NCBI GenBank assembly: GCA_958295605.1
Contig: OY282495.1
Span: 77,099,927 to 77,163,926 of the forward strand
Direction of reading: 5' to 3'
From: Ajuga chamaepitys
Taxonomy: Eukaryota; Streptophyta; Magnoliopsida; Lamiales; Lamiaceae
DNA length: 64,000 bases
Below, piece by piece: positions 21,300 through 33,107 of the stretch. Under the pieces are notes generated by a model that saw only the letters and a list, made by a program, of their open reading frames with translations, did not search any database and had not been told where the DNA came from. Each line of letters opens with the position of its first letter. Position 1 is the first letter of the stretch. The position numbers and the translations under genes were made by a program.

Positions 21300-24200
21300 T
21301 CGGCCATGTTTCGGGGACGGGGTGTATCGTGGGACGTCTTAGCCGTTATTTATATTTTGCTGTTGTTTTTGCTCTTTTACGTCTTATTGTTTGTTCCTTT
21401 TTGCTCTTTTGCTTCTTATTGCTTAGTCGTGTGATTTGCTATGTGATGTTGCTTTGGTTTATGTGTTGGGTTAATTGTTGGGTTTGTGTGCCCACTTGCT
21501 TATTTTGCTGCTTTAGTTGGAGTACTGGGTCTGTGTGCCCATTTATTTGTGTCTTTTTGGAGTCGTAGGGTATGTGAGCCCATTTGTGTTATTTATATGC
21601 CATGTTGGGTTGTAGGAGTCTATAGTTTAATTATTTTGTCTTGAGTGTCTTAGTAGTTTACTTATAGGTTTTATGTTTTCTTTAATTGTTAGGAAGATTC
21701 TATAAAAATGAGATAAATCCGAGGAGTAAGTGATAACAAGTGATTGAAAATAAGAAAAAAATAGGGAAATATAGATGAAGAAAAGTTAACGATGAAAAGA
21801 TTTTGGAATTTGTTGCAAAATTGGCACATAATAGAGCATGAGAGGTGATTTGAGACGAAATTGAGCTTGAACTTCGAACACTTGATCAAAATGAACCTTG
21901 TGAGAATTTTAGCCTAATTGTACTCTTATTTTCGGAGTAATATGACTTCTTTCAGTGTGAATTTTGATTGGATATATATGTGTATGAGTCTCTAGAACTT
22001 ACCTTGAGTCTTTACTGAGAGTGTGTTAAGTATGTGTTGTGACTTGGAAATGATCTGAGGCATTTTTTGTTTTAAGCCTATTTTTTAGCCTTGAAAAGTT
22101 GTCCTTTATATCAAAAGTTCATAATTTATCCGTAGTTAGCCCATTTAAGCTTAATAGTTTGATTTTTTTTTAAAGCCATATATTACAAGCCGAAAACCTT
22201 TCGATTTAAGCATTTGGCATTAACCGAATTAATCAAGTAAGAGGAAGGAGGATTAGAAGGTAGTTGTGTAAAAAAAAAAAACATTTGGGAAGAAAAATGA
22301 AAACTAGTGGATAGTAAAAAAGATGAAGGGAAAAATAGAATGATAGGTGAAAAGATGAGAAGAATAGCCTCTCCTAATTTGAAAAGAAAATAAAAAGGAA
22401 AAGGAAAAGAAGAAAAAAATTGAAAAAGAAAAGAAAAAGATTGTTGCATATAAGTTGTTAAGTACTTCTGAGGAGAGGCTAGGAAATAAAGTGCTTAAAT
22501 TGTTGAATTGAATAGAAAAGTCGGGCAATCCCAAGATGTGGTACCCATATAGTTGAAAAGCACTTAAGTTGTAAGGACTTTTTGAAGGTGAAGAAGTCAC
22601 TTTGCAAGGTGATCTGTTAATTAAGATTTGAAGAGTGAGGTTGAGTGATCGTATTGACGGGTAGTCGGGTTAGGAATAACTTGATAAATCCCAAAGTAGT
22701 CACTATTATCCAAATATCTGACCTTATCTTAAGCCCACATTACAACCAAAAGAAAGATCTTTTTTATCCTTTGTCACACATATCGAGTACGAGGTCTAGT
22801 TTAGACGATTGACAAGCATATGGTAGGCTTTTCATGTAGTTCAATTTTAGCAGAAATATGTTTTAGCCTAAACGCTTGAGAGATGAGTGAAACACTTACC
22901 TGGTAAGGATTGAATAATTCAAAGGTTCAAAATCTCAAAATTAGTTGATTTTTGTGTTATGACATATGCTCACTTGTATTATGTTGCCTAACGTTTTGAA
23001 GAAAAATCATTCTGAAACTAAACTCATCATCCAATCTCCCTAAATCATTGCATAATCACTTGTATTCTTTGTGTGTTTTATTTTGTTGTTCGGGACTAAC
23101 AATAGTTTAAGTTTGGGGGGTTTTGATACACGTTAATTATGCATGTATTTAGGTCGATTTAGGATTGTATTTGATAGTATTTACATGCATATTCGGTCGA
23201 GAGTCGCGTAAATTTATTATATTTAGAATATTTAACTTGTTTGACTTGTTTTAAGGTATTTTGAGAATTTAAAGGTCAAAAGTCGTCCATTACGACTATC
23301 GAGCGGAGGAACAAGTCGAAGGAAAGGAAAACCCGGCCTGAACCGGTCTAGAAGTGAACCGATGCGGACGTGATGGAATGTAGCCAGAAAATGAAATAGC
23401 TGCTGGTGGAGCAAGGCGACGCGTCACTCATGGAACGCGGTCTCGACAAAAAAGCCAGTTTTGAGCTTATTTCGAGTTACATACAACGCAATTGCAAAAG
23501 GCAAGTGGAGCGGCAGTGACAAAAGGCCTATTTTGAAGAGGATTCTTGTTCCAAGTAGGAATCGAAGCTTAGAGACCCCAGGACTCGTCCCGAAGCTTAT
23601 AAAAAGACATAAGAGCTCTTCTTTTAGAGAGAAATCAAGCATAATACCATCTCATACTTTTACCTTGGAGTAGAAGGCATGAGAGCGAGAAGACAAAGAT
23701 CGACGAGCCGACTATTGGATTTAATTATTATTTGTTTATTTTCAAGTTCTTGACAATATTTTCTTAGAATTCTTGTTTTGAGTTGTCAGTAGACATGAGT
23801 AGCTAAATTAATCGTGTCCTAGGATTAGAAAGTGGGATTTTACAACGATGTTCATTTAATGGTTTGGTTTATAGACTCCAGCTGTTTTTATCTATCAATG
23901 TGTTTGGTTTCATCCTATAATTGAATTTAATCTTGCCAATTAGGTTTAATTTACTTGTTTAATAGTTCCACATCGAGAGAAGGGAATCATTAATAGACGA
24001 CAACACATAGCGCGATTATCTATGATCGTGTAGAAAAAAGGTTAAAGGGTTGTTAGGAGTAGTTAGGATTAATTGACTCAAGATAGTAATTATCTTAGTT
24101 AATTTACGACTTAATCGCTTCGAGAAAAGAGTTAGATTAATTAAGTGCCGCCTAATAGATAGTTAACTAATTTAAAAGTTTATGAATTGGAGATTAATCA

Positions 24201-24482
24201 TCATTAGCGTAACTCCTGAAATCAATATCCTATGATACATTCTCGTTGATTGGAAATTCTTGTTTGTTCATTAATTCGGTTTATTAGTGCATGCAATGCT
24301 AGTTTAATAATAGTTTAATAATTAATCAATCATTCACAAATTCTAGTGTTAGTTAGGATAATTCTAGATAATTAGGGTATCAAACTACGTTAACCTATTC
24401 TTTGTGGATCGACCTTGACTTTCCTTATACACATCTACGGCCGTATACTTGCGGTAATTTAAGGTTAGAAATAGGCTTGTCA
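21300..24482 (+). mobile_element. Ty3/gypsy (Athila/Tat-like) 3' fragment nested in the MULE
   Basis: Non-coding internal sequence runs to the polypurine tract AAGTTTGGGGGG at 23109-23120. The LTR then starts TGATACACGTTAATTATGC at 23124 and ends near GGCTTGTCA at 24482, after a GTATACTTGCGG stretch typical of these LTRs. No polyprotein is present. The left boundary is approximate because I cannot find a 5' LTR. Confidence 0.55.
23124..24482 (+). repeat. Gypsy LTR (about 1.36 kb)
   Basis: Delimited by the upstream polypurine tract and a terminal CA. Comparable in layout to the LTR at 8430-11140, though the starts differ (TGATACACG versus TGATGAACG), so these are different families or distant copies. 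Confidence 0.55.
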
Positions 24483-24499
24483 GCCACTAAACCATTAAA

Positions 24500-25050
24500 G
24501 ACATCATTCTCACACACATTTTTCTGTATTTTGCAAGCTTTTGCATTGAACTTATGTACTCCTCATCATCAGAACTCAAGCTTAGTGTCATCCAGTTCAT
24601 CATCAGTGTCATCCTCACTTCTCATATCCTACTCATATTCAAGATCACTTCCTTCATCTTCACTGCCATATATCCTACCCCCATCTACTTCACCATCATT
24701 ATCCCCATCCCCTTTAGTTTGACCACTAGTTGTCCCACTCATATTTATCTTTTTCACACCATCTACATAAAGAATAACAATCACATTCCAATTGTGAACA
24801 TACTCTAGCATTTTTATTACATCATTATCATCCCTCATAAACCATACCCCTCCATCAGATCCTAGAACATGGAATCCAAGTCTATGAAATTTAGAATAAC
24901 CTAATTTCTCTACTTCATCCACAAGATCAAAATATCCAAACCTATTTGGATCAAACCCATGATTAGGTGTAACATTACCCCCATCACAGAAGGCACCCTA
25001 GTTCCTTTCATGAAGCATACCCCCATGGTTGAAGTGGATAGAAAATGTAA
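24500..25050 (-). pseudogene. MULE transposase N-terminal domain remnant
   Basis: On the minus strand IHFNHGGML, then FDPNRFGYFDLVDEVEKLGY and FHRLGFHVLGSDGGVWFMRD match the PB1-like N-terminal domain of plant MULE transposases. In that family it is followed by a D/E-rich stretch, here GDGDNDGEVDGG to GSEDEGSDLEYE. The open part is 24629-24922. The WRKY/GCM-like DNA-binding and DDE catalytic domains that should follow are missing, cut off by the nested gypsy insertion. Confidence 0.72.
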
Positions 25051-25403
25051 CACTGAATGACAAAATATAACAACACTTAATTATGTTTCCATTTAAAAGA
25101 ACACATAAATAAACTCAACTAACTAGCCACCATAGAAAATATGTGCATAAACCACAAAACATAAACCAAATAGTATAATAATTGTACATGTATGCTATTA
25201 GCAAGTTCCTCTTGCTTTTGGGGACCACAATCAATATCTTTTCTTTGCCAAACCGTATTTATCTGCCAATAAATTATTGAAGGACGTGGACCCCCCAATT
25301 TTGAGCCTGATGAACCAATTTGCAAAAAATACTACATTGACGAATCATTTTGCAAACTTTCGTAGTTCATGCTATAAATGAAAATGAATGCAAAGTTGGT
25401 GAA

Positions 25404-25660
25404 TTATTTTCCAACTGATCGAAAAATATTTATCTTCAAATATTTAGGATAATGTACATAATAGATTCTTGAATTGAATTGCCAAAGTTAATTCATCTAT
25501 TATAAATACCTTACTGTAATTTTGATAGCGAATTATTTTGCAATTAACCCAATAAAATTTATATTCAAATATTTAGGGTAATGTACAAAATAGATTCTGG
25601 AATTGAATGGCCAAAGTAAATCTCATCTATTATAAATACCTTGCTGTAATTTTGTCTATC
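25404..25660. repeat. Tandem duplication of the MULE end plus flank (unit about 127 bp)
   Basis: GAATTATTTT at 25404 and again at 25530 begin two units that share ATATTTAGG, TAATGTACA and ATCTATTATAAATACCTT with about 10% differences. Each unit contains one version of the terminal inverted repeat end, so the duplication spans the element-flank junction. Confidence 0.7.
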
Positions 25661-26079
25661 AACATATATTTTTTTTAAAGTTAGAGATTTATCTGAACTT
25701 CAAAAACTGATGAAACTGCAAGTACAAAGAACTCTAACCAGCTAAAAAAACTTATCAACTCATTGAGAGAAACGAGATGGGCGGCGAAAAAAATATTTGT
25801 AGTTTTAAACATATAAAGATCAAAGAAAAATTCGATTGAAGTATTACATATCATCAAACTCTGCCTAACAATTATATCTCTTCTGCGGCGTGACTACTTG
25901 GACATGTAATTTAGAAATTAGGATGACTCGACAAAAATAAAAGAAACCTAAAGCAATTCACCAAAGAACGAAAATAAGAGGTAGCACAAGGCATCAAAGG
26001 TGCTGAGGGCATTGGGCCATGTAAAGTATGTATATAATATTAGCGTGACTGTGTGAGGACTCCTCACAAAGATAAATAT
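25661..26079. other. Intergenic, nothing recognised
   Basis: AT-rich sequence with no repeat or coding signal that I can support. Confidence 0.4.
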
Positions 26080-26469
26080 CACTACAAGAAAAAAGAAAAT
26101 TAGGGACTGAAACATTCTTCTATAATCAGATTATCTCTGTGTGTAAACTAAAACAGTGACAGACTAATAATGAAATGTTTGGTGCCTATAATGCTCCTCT
26201 CTTAAATTTAGAGGCATATTTATTTCTTTCTAAATTTAGTAACATCATTTCCACCTTTAATATGAATTAGGACCAAATCACCTCTAGAATAGAGACGATT
26301 TATTTCTATTATGTCCGTCTCAAATATTTGGTTTGCTATTTCGTCACTAATCAGATATTATTTATTTTTTCCACTTTTGGTCACTATCCTATTTCTATTT
26401 CGTTTTTATTAAGTAACCAATATCATCAGTTACTAATTTTCATTTCCAATATAGAAATTTCTTGTAGCC
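26080..26469. mobile_element. CACTA-type MITE (390 bp)
   Basis: Left end CACTACAAGAAA, right end TTTCTTGTAGCC, with the 3-bp duplication TAT on both sides (26077-26079 and 26470-26472). CACTA elements make 3-bp duplications and start CACTA. The last two bases of the right end have drifted. No coding sequence. Confidence 0.75.
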
Positions 26470-26621
26470 TATGGACAGGAACAAAAATAAGCATGACAAA
26501 GCACTCAAAATAATAAGAAAAAAAAGCTAGATAGATATATATAGAGTATGAGAACGTACTACCCTAATGCTCTACTATAAAGATTTAATATTTTGGTTCA
26601 AGTAGTCGTAGATAAAGACGG

Positions 26622-26646
26622 CAGAGAGAGAGAGAGAGAGAGAGAG
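26622..26646. repeat. GA microsatellite
   Basis: A (GA)n run of about 12 units. Confidence 0.9.
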
Positions 26647-26649
26647 GAA

Positions 26650-27515
26650 GGGAGGAGGGCCGAGTATAATGAAACTCTTAGATTGAATACTAAATGGAAG
26701 CAACTATACAAAATTATCCTTTCAAGGATAATCACTACTCATTCCGTTATATAAAACGAGTCTTATTTGTTGGATGTACAATTTTTTTTATCTTTGGTAG
26801 CTTAACTAATCCATAATCCTTTGTAAGTGGGTGGTTGTTAGTTTTACCTGTTATTAATATATTAAACCCATCAATATCTTGGTGGTATCGATTTATTTAC
26901 ATAAATTTTTTAAGGGCATCGAAGTAATTTTTATTGATTACTAACTTTGACTTTTCAAACATGATTTCTTTTATGGAACAAGAAATAGATTTGATACAGG
27001 ACTCTTTTTATGGGACATGGGTGTTGGAACAAGATATAACATATAGTAAAAATAAATTAATCAAAATAAATTAACATAGAGGCTTGCTTTTAGCAACTTC
27101 CTAAAATATAATATTTCACCATTCTCTGATGTGCTGAAGACTTCGGTATTCCGAACCCCGGATTCAACTGTGTATTCTTCTTCATATTTTTCACTCTAGA
27201 ATTTAAGAAGTGTAGAACTTGTATTTTTATATATATCTCTCAAACGCAGCTTGTGTATTTTAAATTTCTGGCATATACAGTGTATATACGATTAATTGAA
27301 TTGAGGATCTATCTTGTCACATATATATACATAGTTACAGAGTATCATCAATAGATACACATCTTCTCTTCAAAGAAGATGTCTTTTCATTTCTATTCAA
27401 AAGCGAGTACATGCGTCTTGTTTCGTCAAAAGACGTAACCGTGTAATTTAAAATGAAATCCAATCATGGCAACCTTCTGATTATGGCTATCCACAATACA
27501 AAGTGTGTTATCTTA
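26650..27515. other. Intergenic, nothing recognised
   Basis: AT-rich sequence without coding or repeat structure that I can assign. Confidence 0.4.
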
Positions 27516-27532
27516 TACACACACACACACAC

Positions 27533-27582
<50 letters not shown>
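27516..27582. repeat. Compound microsatellite (CA)n then (AT)n
   Basis: About nine CA units, a short GCAGAG interruption, then about 21 AT units. Confidence 0.9.
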
Positions 27583-27587
<5 letters not shown>

Positions 27588-28269
27588 TATAATAACTAAT
27601 ATCAGTTACAAGTGTTTACTCTCTATATATTTTGATTGGGCTACTTCCAATTTAAACTTTAGGACATCAATCATTGAGAAACATTTTAGCAATAAAATTG
27701 TCAAAGAAGACACTGATTCTAGTTATTGCGATGAGAAGCCTGCTCCTTATGGTTAGGGCTTTGTCATTCATATTATATCACAAGTGGTCATCGTACTTTG
27801 CTTGGTTTGAGACAATCGATCTTAATCAGTGATACTCTATTTATTTCTTTTCTATTTTGACGAACGATTTCCTTTTGCTAGGGTTAGTGTTTTCATTTCC
27901 ATCATTCCATACACCCGCACTACGATTTGCTTTATTTCTCTTCTGCTTTTCTTACTGTTATGTATATTGTGGATATGGTGGAACTTTTGTTTGGAAGACA
28001 AGAGTGGGGCGTCGAAAACCTTTCTGGTTTTTATATCATGGCCTAATCCATCACTTTTGGTTGTCTTATTTCAGGTATCCCTCCGCTAAAGCATATCAAA
28101 TATTGAGATTTGGGGGGTGAGGGAGAAAGGCAAACAAAAAATGAAGGATCTAATTAACTTAGATGAACTGTTGGGTGTGGGACGAGCTAAACGGGTGGGG
28201 GTTCGCTTTGTCTTGGAGGCACGATATGTCTGGAGAATTATTGGAATTCGAAAATTATTGGGATTGTTG

Positions 28270-28700
28270 TGACAAAATCTTGGCGAGTTTAAAATAAGGT
28301 AGAAGCATTCGAGCGGGGATAAAAACTTGTGCTGTTTCATTTTGCTCATGAAGCAGATTTGGAGATAGTACTACAAACTCAACCTTGGCCTTTTGAGGGA
28401 TCTTGTTTGCAATAAAAAAACTTATGGGGCTGGAACAACCGTCCGCTATTACAATCGACAAAGTACTATAGGGTAAGGATTTATGATGTTCCATCGGCAT
28501 GTATGAACAATCACATGGTGGAAATTCTATCAAGGCAAATGGAGTAGTTGGATACACCAGATAATGTAAATGAGAGGGAGATTGGGAAGTTCTTGAGAAT
28601 GAAGGTTACAATGGACACCACAAAATCGTGGATCGGAGGATTCACTATAAAACCCCAAGGTGAGATATGGTTGCTCTTGATAAAGTACGAATGATAGTAT
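28270..28700 (+). pseudogene. LINE ORF1 remnant (DUF4283-type)
   Basis: Reading across frames gives FHFAHEADLEIVLQTQPWPF, then RIYDVPSACMNN, then IGKFLRMKVTMDTTKSWIGG and FTIKPQGEIW. These are the conserved steps of the DUF4283 RNA-binding region of plant LINE ORF1. Multiple frame changes; no zinc knuckle found. Confidence 0.7.
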
Positions 28701-29939
28701 GAGGAGTGAAGGGATAAAAGACGGAGTAATCTACTACCGAATAATAGTATGAGGAGGGGAGGGATGAAAGACGAAGTAGTATGAAGCTTATTTAGGGAGG
28801 TGAAGGAAAATGGGAGAGGAGGTCGAAGGTACTGGCTGAGAGGACTGAATATACTGAAGGTGAAGGTAGTGGCTTGCCGCAAACTAAAATAAATGCTCTG
28901 GTTAAAATACTAGTCGAGGAGATAGGACAAAAGCTTGCAGTTTCTTCTACTTCTGCAACTGTAATGAACCAAAACCAGCTAGAACCGAATAACATACCCA
29001 AACATATCCATACACCGGAAACTCAGAATATACCCACTTCCTCCGAAATTTAAATCTTTCACCAAGTCTCAGCTAATCTGCTGAAACTGTGCAAATATCA
29101 ACCCACTACCACAATAATCCCAATACACTGCCTCAGCCAAAACAAGAACTTAGACAACCCTAATAAATTAAAAAACTAGGTTATGCCTCACCTAGTAAGT
29201 CACTCGTTTCTTTCCCGATATCAAAATATTTTTATACCAAGTCACTAAGCAAATTAAAACTATTACCTTCTTCGAAAGACTAAAAATATTTGTTGGATGT
29301 TTGACCTCACACCCTTAGCTATGCTTAAATAAATGACCGAACCTGAATCCAAACCCTTTATCTCATCATACTATCCTGGCCCAAACTACAAAAACATCCA
29401 GAAAAACTACATTGACTCGACAAAAATCAAAATGCGTAAACTGGTCACATGCTACACATGAAACTTAGATCCATGGATAATGAAAACGTCTAACACTGAT
29501 AGATGAAAATGAGCCTGATGAGATGGAGGTCAAAAGGGAGTGTAAGAAGGGGAGGAGAGATTAAATGGGCATTGCAGATTTGAATATGTCATTGGTGGAG
29601 GTTGTGGGGATTCAGTTCCGCTGGACTCAATGAGTTACCTAAGTTGGAACATTCGGGAGTTTGGGAACCAACTGACAGTGAGTTTTCTTAGGTTATTAAT
29701 TTGAAAGATCCCAGTTTTGTTCTCTTAAAGGAGATAAAGCTTGTTTGGATATAAATTGAGGAAGTGGCAACAAGGATATGGTATAAACTTATAGTGGTTG
29801 TGGATTTTTAGGTTACAAGGGATGGGTGTTGTGGAAGTTTGTGTTTGCTAGGAAAGGAGGTTGATATGGTGGAGGTGGTGGAAGCAAATATGTAAGTTAT
29901 TGATTGTAGAATTGAAGAGAATTAACAAAAACAACGATG

Positions 29940-30800
29940 ATCAGGGATTTATGGTTGGCCTCAGGATAATGCGAAAATGTACATAAGGGACATGCTAACA
30001 TCGTTGGGGTTCCAGTCTGACCTCCCTTGGATGCGTATAGGGGATTCGAATGAGATCTCGTATGCACACGAAAACATAGGAGGTAGGAAACAAAATAGTG
30101 GAAGGTTGGACTCGTTTGAAGATGCCCTTTACACAAATTTGGAGGATTTGGGTTATGAAGGATTCAATTTTACGTGGATAAATCGATAAAAGGGGCCGAA
30201 TAATATCTAGGAGAGGTTGATCGAGGGGTAGGAAGTGCTAATCTATATCCGATATATAAGGTGGAGCACTTATTCCGAAGGCAATCTGAAGAAAAGGAAA
30301 AATATAAAGAAGTTAAGGAAGATTGAAATAATGTGGCTTTAGAATGAAACATGTCAAGATGTTGTGGCAAAGGGGTGGGAAGTCACGAGACAGGGTTTAA
30401 ATCCGCAAGGTCTTATGGGAAAATTACAGAAGTGTAGTTTGAGCCTTGAGCTCTGGGAATCTGCTCATTTTATCAATTTAAACACCCTGTTGAAGGAGAG
30501 TGAGGCTAAATTAAGTAGAGCTCATAAACAACCCGTCACATTGGATTCTTTGGAGCAAATCAGGTAACTGGAATCCCAAATGTTTATCCTTCAGTCGAAG
30601 TAGGAGTCTATGTGGCACCGGAGATCTCATATCAATTGGATGCAGGAAGGGGACATGATTACTGCTCTCTTCCACAAAATGGCTAGTGGGAGGAAAGCAC
30701 GTAATCAGGTTAACAGAATACGAGGAAGGGATAATGTATGGGTTGCTCTAAATCGTATGTTCATTGACTATATTCCTAAGAAAAAATCCTAGAGTTGTTA
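29940..30800 (+). pseudogene. LINE ORF2 endonuclease and linker remnant
   Basis: GFYGWPQDNAKM, then LPWMRIGDSNEISYAHENIG and GYEGFNFTWINR match the AP-type endonuclease of plant L1 ORF2; the usual GDFNEI reads GDSNEI here. A stop follows at about 30187. The linker continues with WHRRSHINWMQEGDMITALF and HKMASGRKARNQ, matching the usual segment before RT. Confidence 0.8.
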
Positions 30801-31420
30801 CTGATTTTAGGCCTATTAATTTATGAAGTTTATTGTTTAAATTGTGAACAAGACGATCGCTAATAGACTACGAAAAACCTCCTTGATATCATTGCTATTA
30901 ACCAATCTGCTTTTCTTTCGGGTTGTCTCATAACTGATAATGCGGTGGCTAGTCTTGAGATTTTCCATTATATGAACCATAAATGCGCAAAGAGAAAGAC
31001 ATTGTTTTCTTTCAAACTAGATATGAGTAAGGCCTACGGTAGAGTAGAATGAGTCTTTTTGGAGAGGTTTATGTTACAAGTGGGGCTTAATTGGAGTTTT
31101 GTGCAACTTATCATGCATTGTGTCTTATGTTTTTCTTTTTCGATTCTTTTGAATGGACATCCGGGCAACACTTTTCATCCTACACCGGGCCTCCGTTAGG
31201 GAGATCCGTTATCACCATTTGTTCATTTTCTATGTAGAAGCTTTTTCGGTTCTAATAAGGCACGCGAGATGCGATGGGTGTTGCGTGGGACTAAGATTTG
31301 TAAAACTGCTCCTCGGATTTCATATTTGTTTTTCGCTGACGATAGCATCATTTTTGGTAGAGCCACGTTGAATAAGATGGTGCCAATGGCGACATTATTA
31401 GATTCTGTGAAGAGTCGTCA
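30800..31420 (+). pseudogene. LINE ORF2 reverse transcriptase remnant
   Basis: Conserved blocks in order: TDFRPINL, IANRLRKT, INQSAFLSGCLITDN, EIFHYMNHKC, FKLDMSKAYGRVE, LLNGHPGNTF, and FFADDSIIFG near 31329-31350 with the catalytic DD. In-frame stops and frame changes interrupt it. The enzyme would copy LINE RNA at a nicked target. Confidence 0.88.
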
Positions 31421-31829
31421 GGGCAGGTGATTTCATTGGAAATATCGAAGGTGTGCTTTAGTAAAGGGAAAGGGGAAGATCACCGAAGTCAAATGGCTCA
31501 TAGACTAAGGGTGAGAGTAGTAGAGCGGCGTTTCCCAGTTCCTCCATGACCGTATATAAAGTACACATCACCCTTCTTGCTACAAACATTACTCATAATC
31601 TCCATGAAAATAGAGTTGTTAATCATTTATCTTACTCAAAAGCTCAAGATACTCCTTATAAAGTTCAGCTCTGTTGTAACATAATTCACTTAAAAGAATT
31701 ATGTTGTGAAAACTTGTAGCAGATTCTGAATCCCGGAACAGGCATACCCTTGTAGTCTTGCAATAACTTTCCTAGTGGTGGCAACATTTCCTGAATATTC
31801 AGTAGAGTAAAATTTGTGATGGCATCTTC

Positions 31830-32455
31830 CGACATTACCAAATTTGAAAAAATTAAAGATATGTTTCAAATCATTAAAAGTTTTATTAATTAGGAAGATA
31901 TAATAACAAGGCATTAAAGTTCATTTTAAATTAGTTAGTCTGTTTAATACATGAAATTTCAAGATTTTTCGTTGTCTGTGAAAAATATCATCGGATAGGT
32001 AGTTTCTAGTCTTTTCTCAAACAATCTCAGGCCTGCTCAAATTCTTGATAAAACATCGTGACCAAAATAATTCGTTAATGACTTTCCATATGTCCGATTA
32101 CTTACTTTGATTATCTTGTCTATGTATTCCTTGTCGTCATCTAAAAGAACTCTCGCATAACATTCATCCGAAATGTATTGTAAGCAACATCTTCAAATGT
32201 TGTATACTTTAGTAAGAGGTGCAACCCTTGGCCACATTAATGAGAATTCTCAAATAATAAGCTTCGCTAGATCCAGGTGAAATATAACAAATTCGTCCAA
32301 TAGATAACCATTTGGTTCTCTTCACTCATCTCCTTTTATCCCTCTGCCAAGCAAATTGTTGAGGAAATTGTGCATATGTCAAATTCGCGGCTTTAGGATA
32401 TGTATTATTCGCATCAAACCAGGCTAAGAACTTACTCTACTTCATAGATGTTTAG
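31830..32455 (-). pseudogene. Helitron replicase/helicase relic
   Basis: Minus-strand blocks: FLAWFDANNTYPKAANLTYA, QFPQQFAWQRDKRR, SIGRICYISPGSSEAYYLRI, LLDDDKEYIDKII and YLSDDIFHRQRKIL. They lie in the order found between the Rep and Pif1-like helicase parts of plant Helitron proteins. Stops and frameshifts separate them. The Rep HUH motifs and the helicase Walker A are not in the window, so this is a fragment with no visible Helitron ends. Confidence 0.8.
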
Positions 32456-32595
32456 CTCATAACTAACACTAGTGAATCTTCATCAGAAAAGATGATATTT
32501 CGCTTATTTAGTAGGCAAATTCGCTACACTATGACATTGTTCATGATGTTTGAACAGTTTGTGTAATGTTCCAACTATTTACGAGAATAAGTAAT

Positions 32596-32790
32596 GTCGC
32601 CCCTAAAAGAGGCGGCTTCAAGCATTGTCGCCCCTACAAGAGGCGACTTCAAATATTGTCGCCCCTACAAGAGGCAACATCATTATTCATGGATTTTAAA
32701 TTTTTTTTTATTTAAACTCGCTCCTACAAGAGGCGATTTCATAATATGGATTGAATATGAATTTAAAATGGCGCCCCTACAAGGGCAACT
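32596..32790. repeat. Array of five short hairpin units
   Basis: The unit GTCGCCCCTACAAGAGGCGAC is itself an imperfect palindrome (GTCGCC / GGCGAC stems). Copies start at 32596, 32627 and 32658 with 31-bp spacing, then diverged copies at 32717 and 32770. The stop codon of the plant-mobile-domain frame lies 200 bp to the right. Confidence 0.85.
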
Positions 32791-32998
32791 CTTATTATTT
32801 TTTTATATTTTTTTCAGCACAAAATATTTCATATTATTTTCTTAGTAGTTTCATTTTAATTTTATTCTATTCTAATTAAAATTAGAGCAATTTATGGGTA
32901 GCAAGGTAATAATTCGACAAAATTATTATTAAAATACGAGAATAATACACATGATTGAAACTAAATAAATTGTTGCTTAAAATTACAAATAACAATAC

Positions 32999-33107
32999 TC
33001 AATAACCATAATGAGACCCGGTGTAGCAACGACTTCTAGATATCTTTCTTTTTCCTCTACCGTGTTCTTCTTGTTCGTCAGAATCACTATATGATATGTT
33101 TTGTGCA
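32999..33107 (-). pseudogene. C-terminal tail of plant-mobile-domain protein
   Basis: Minus frame SDSDEQEEHGRGKRKISRSR followed by CYTGSHYGY and a stop at 32999-33001. A polar, basic tail of this kind ends many plant-mobile-domain (PMD) proteins of transposon origin. It is separated from the rest of the domain by the copia fragment at 33108-34385. Confidence 0.5.

Larger units (their letters stand above)
20730..25550 (-). mobile_element. MULE (Mutator-like) DNA transposon with nested gypsy fragment
   Basis: The left end GGGTTAATTGCAAAATAATTC (20730 on) matches the complement of 25530-25550. The following 100 bp (TTCATTTACAGCATGAACT and a TTTTTTGCAAATTGGT block) is mirrored at 25300-25415, giving a long inverted repeat as in MULEs. 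On the minus strand near the right end is an N-terminal MULE transposase segment. The catalytic part is absent. A 9-bp target duplication is not clear. Confidence 0.65.
28090..31550 (+). mobile_element. L1-type LINE, decayed
   Basis: ORF1-like, endonuclease and reverse transcriptase remnants follow one another on the plus strand, as in plant L1 elements. All three are broken. Neither a 5' end nor a poly-A tail with target duplication could be placed, so the limits are approximate. Confidence 0.8.

Noticed and set aside
21329..21568. 79-codon hydrophobic cysteine-rich open frame
   Set aside because: Lies in non-coding gypsy internal sequence. Its residues reflect T-rich DNA (TTT, TGT, CTT), and it has no spaced cysteine pattern.
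32596..32790. CRISPR-like array
   Set aside because: Units are palindromic with near-constant 10-bp spacers for three copies only, in plant nuclear DNA with no cas genes.
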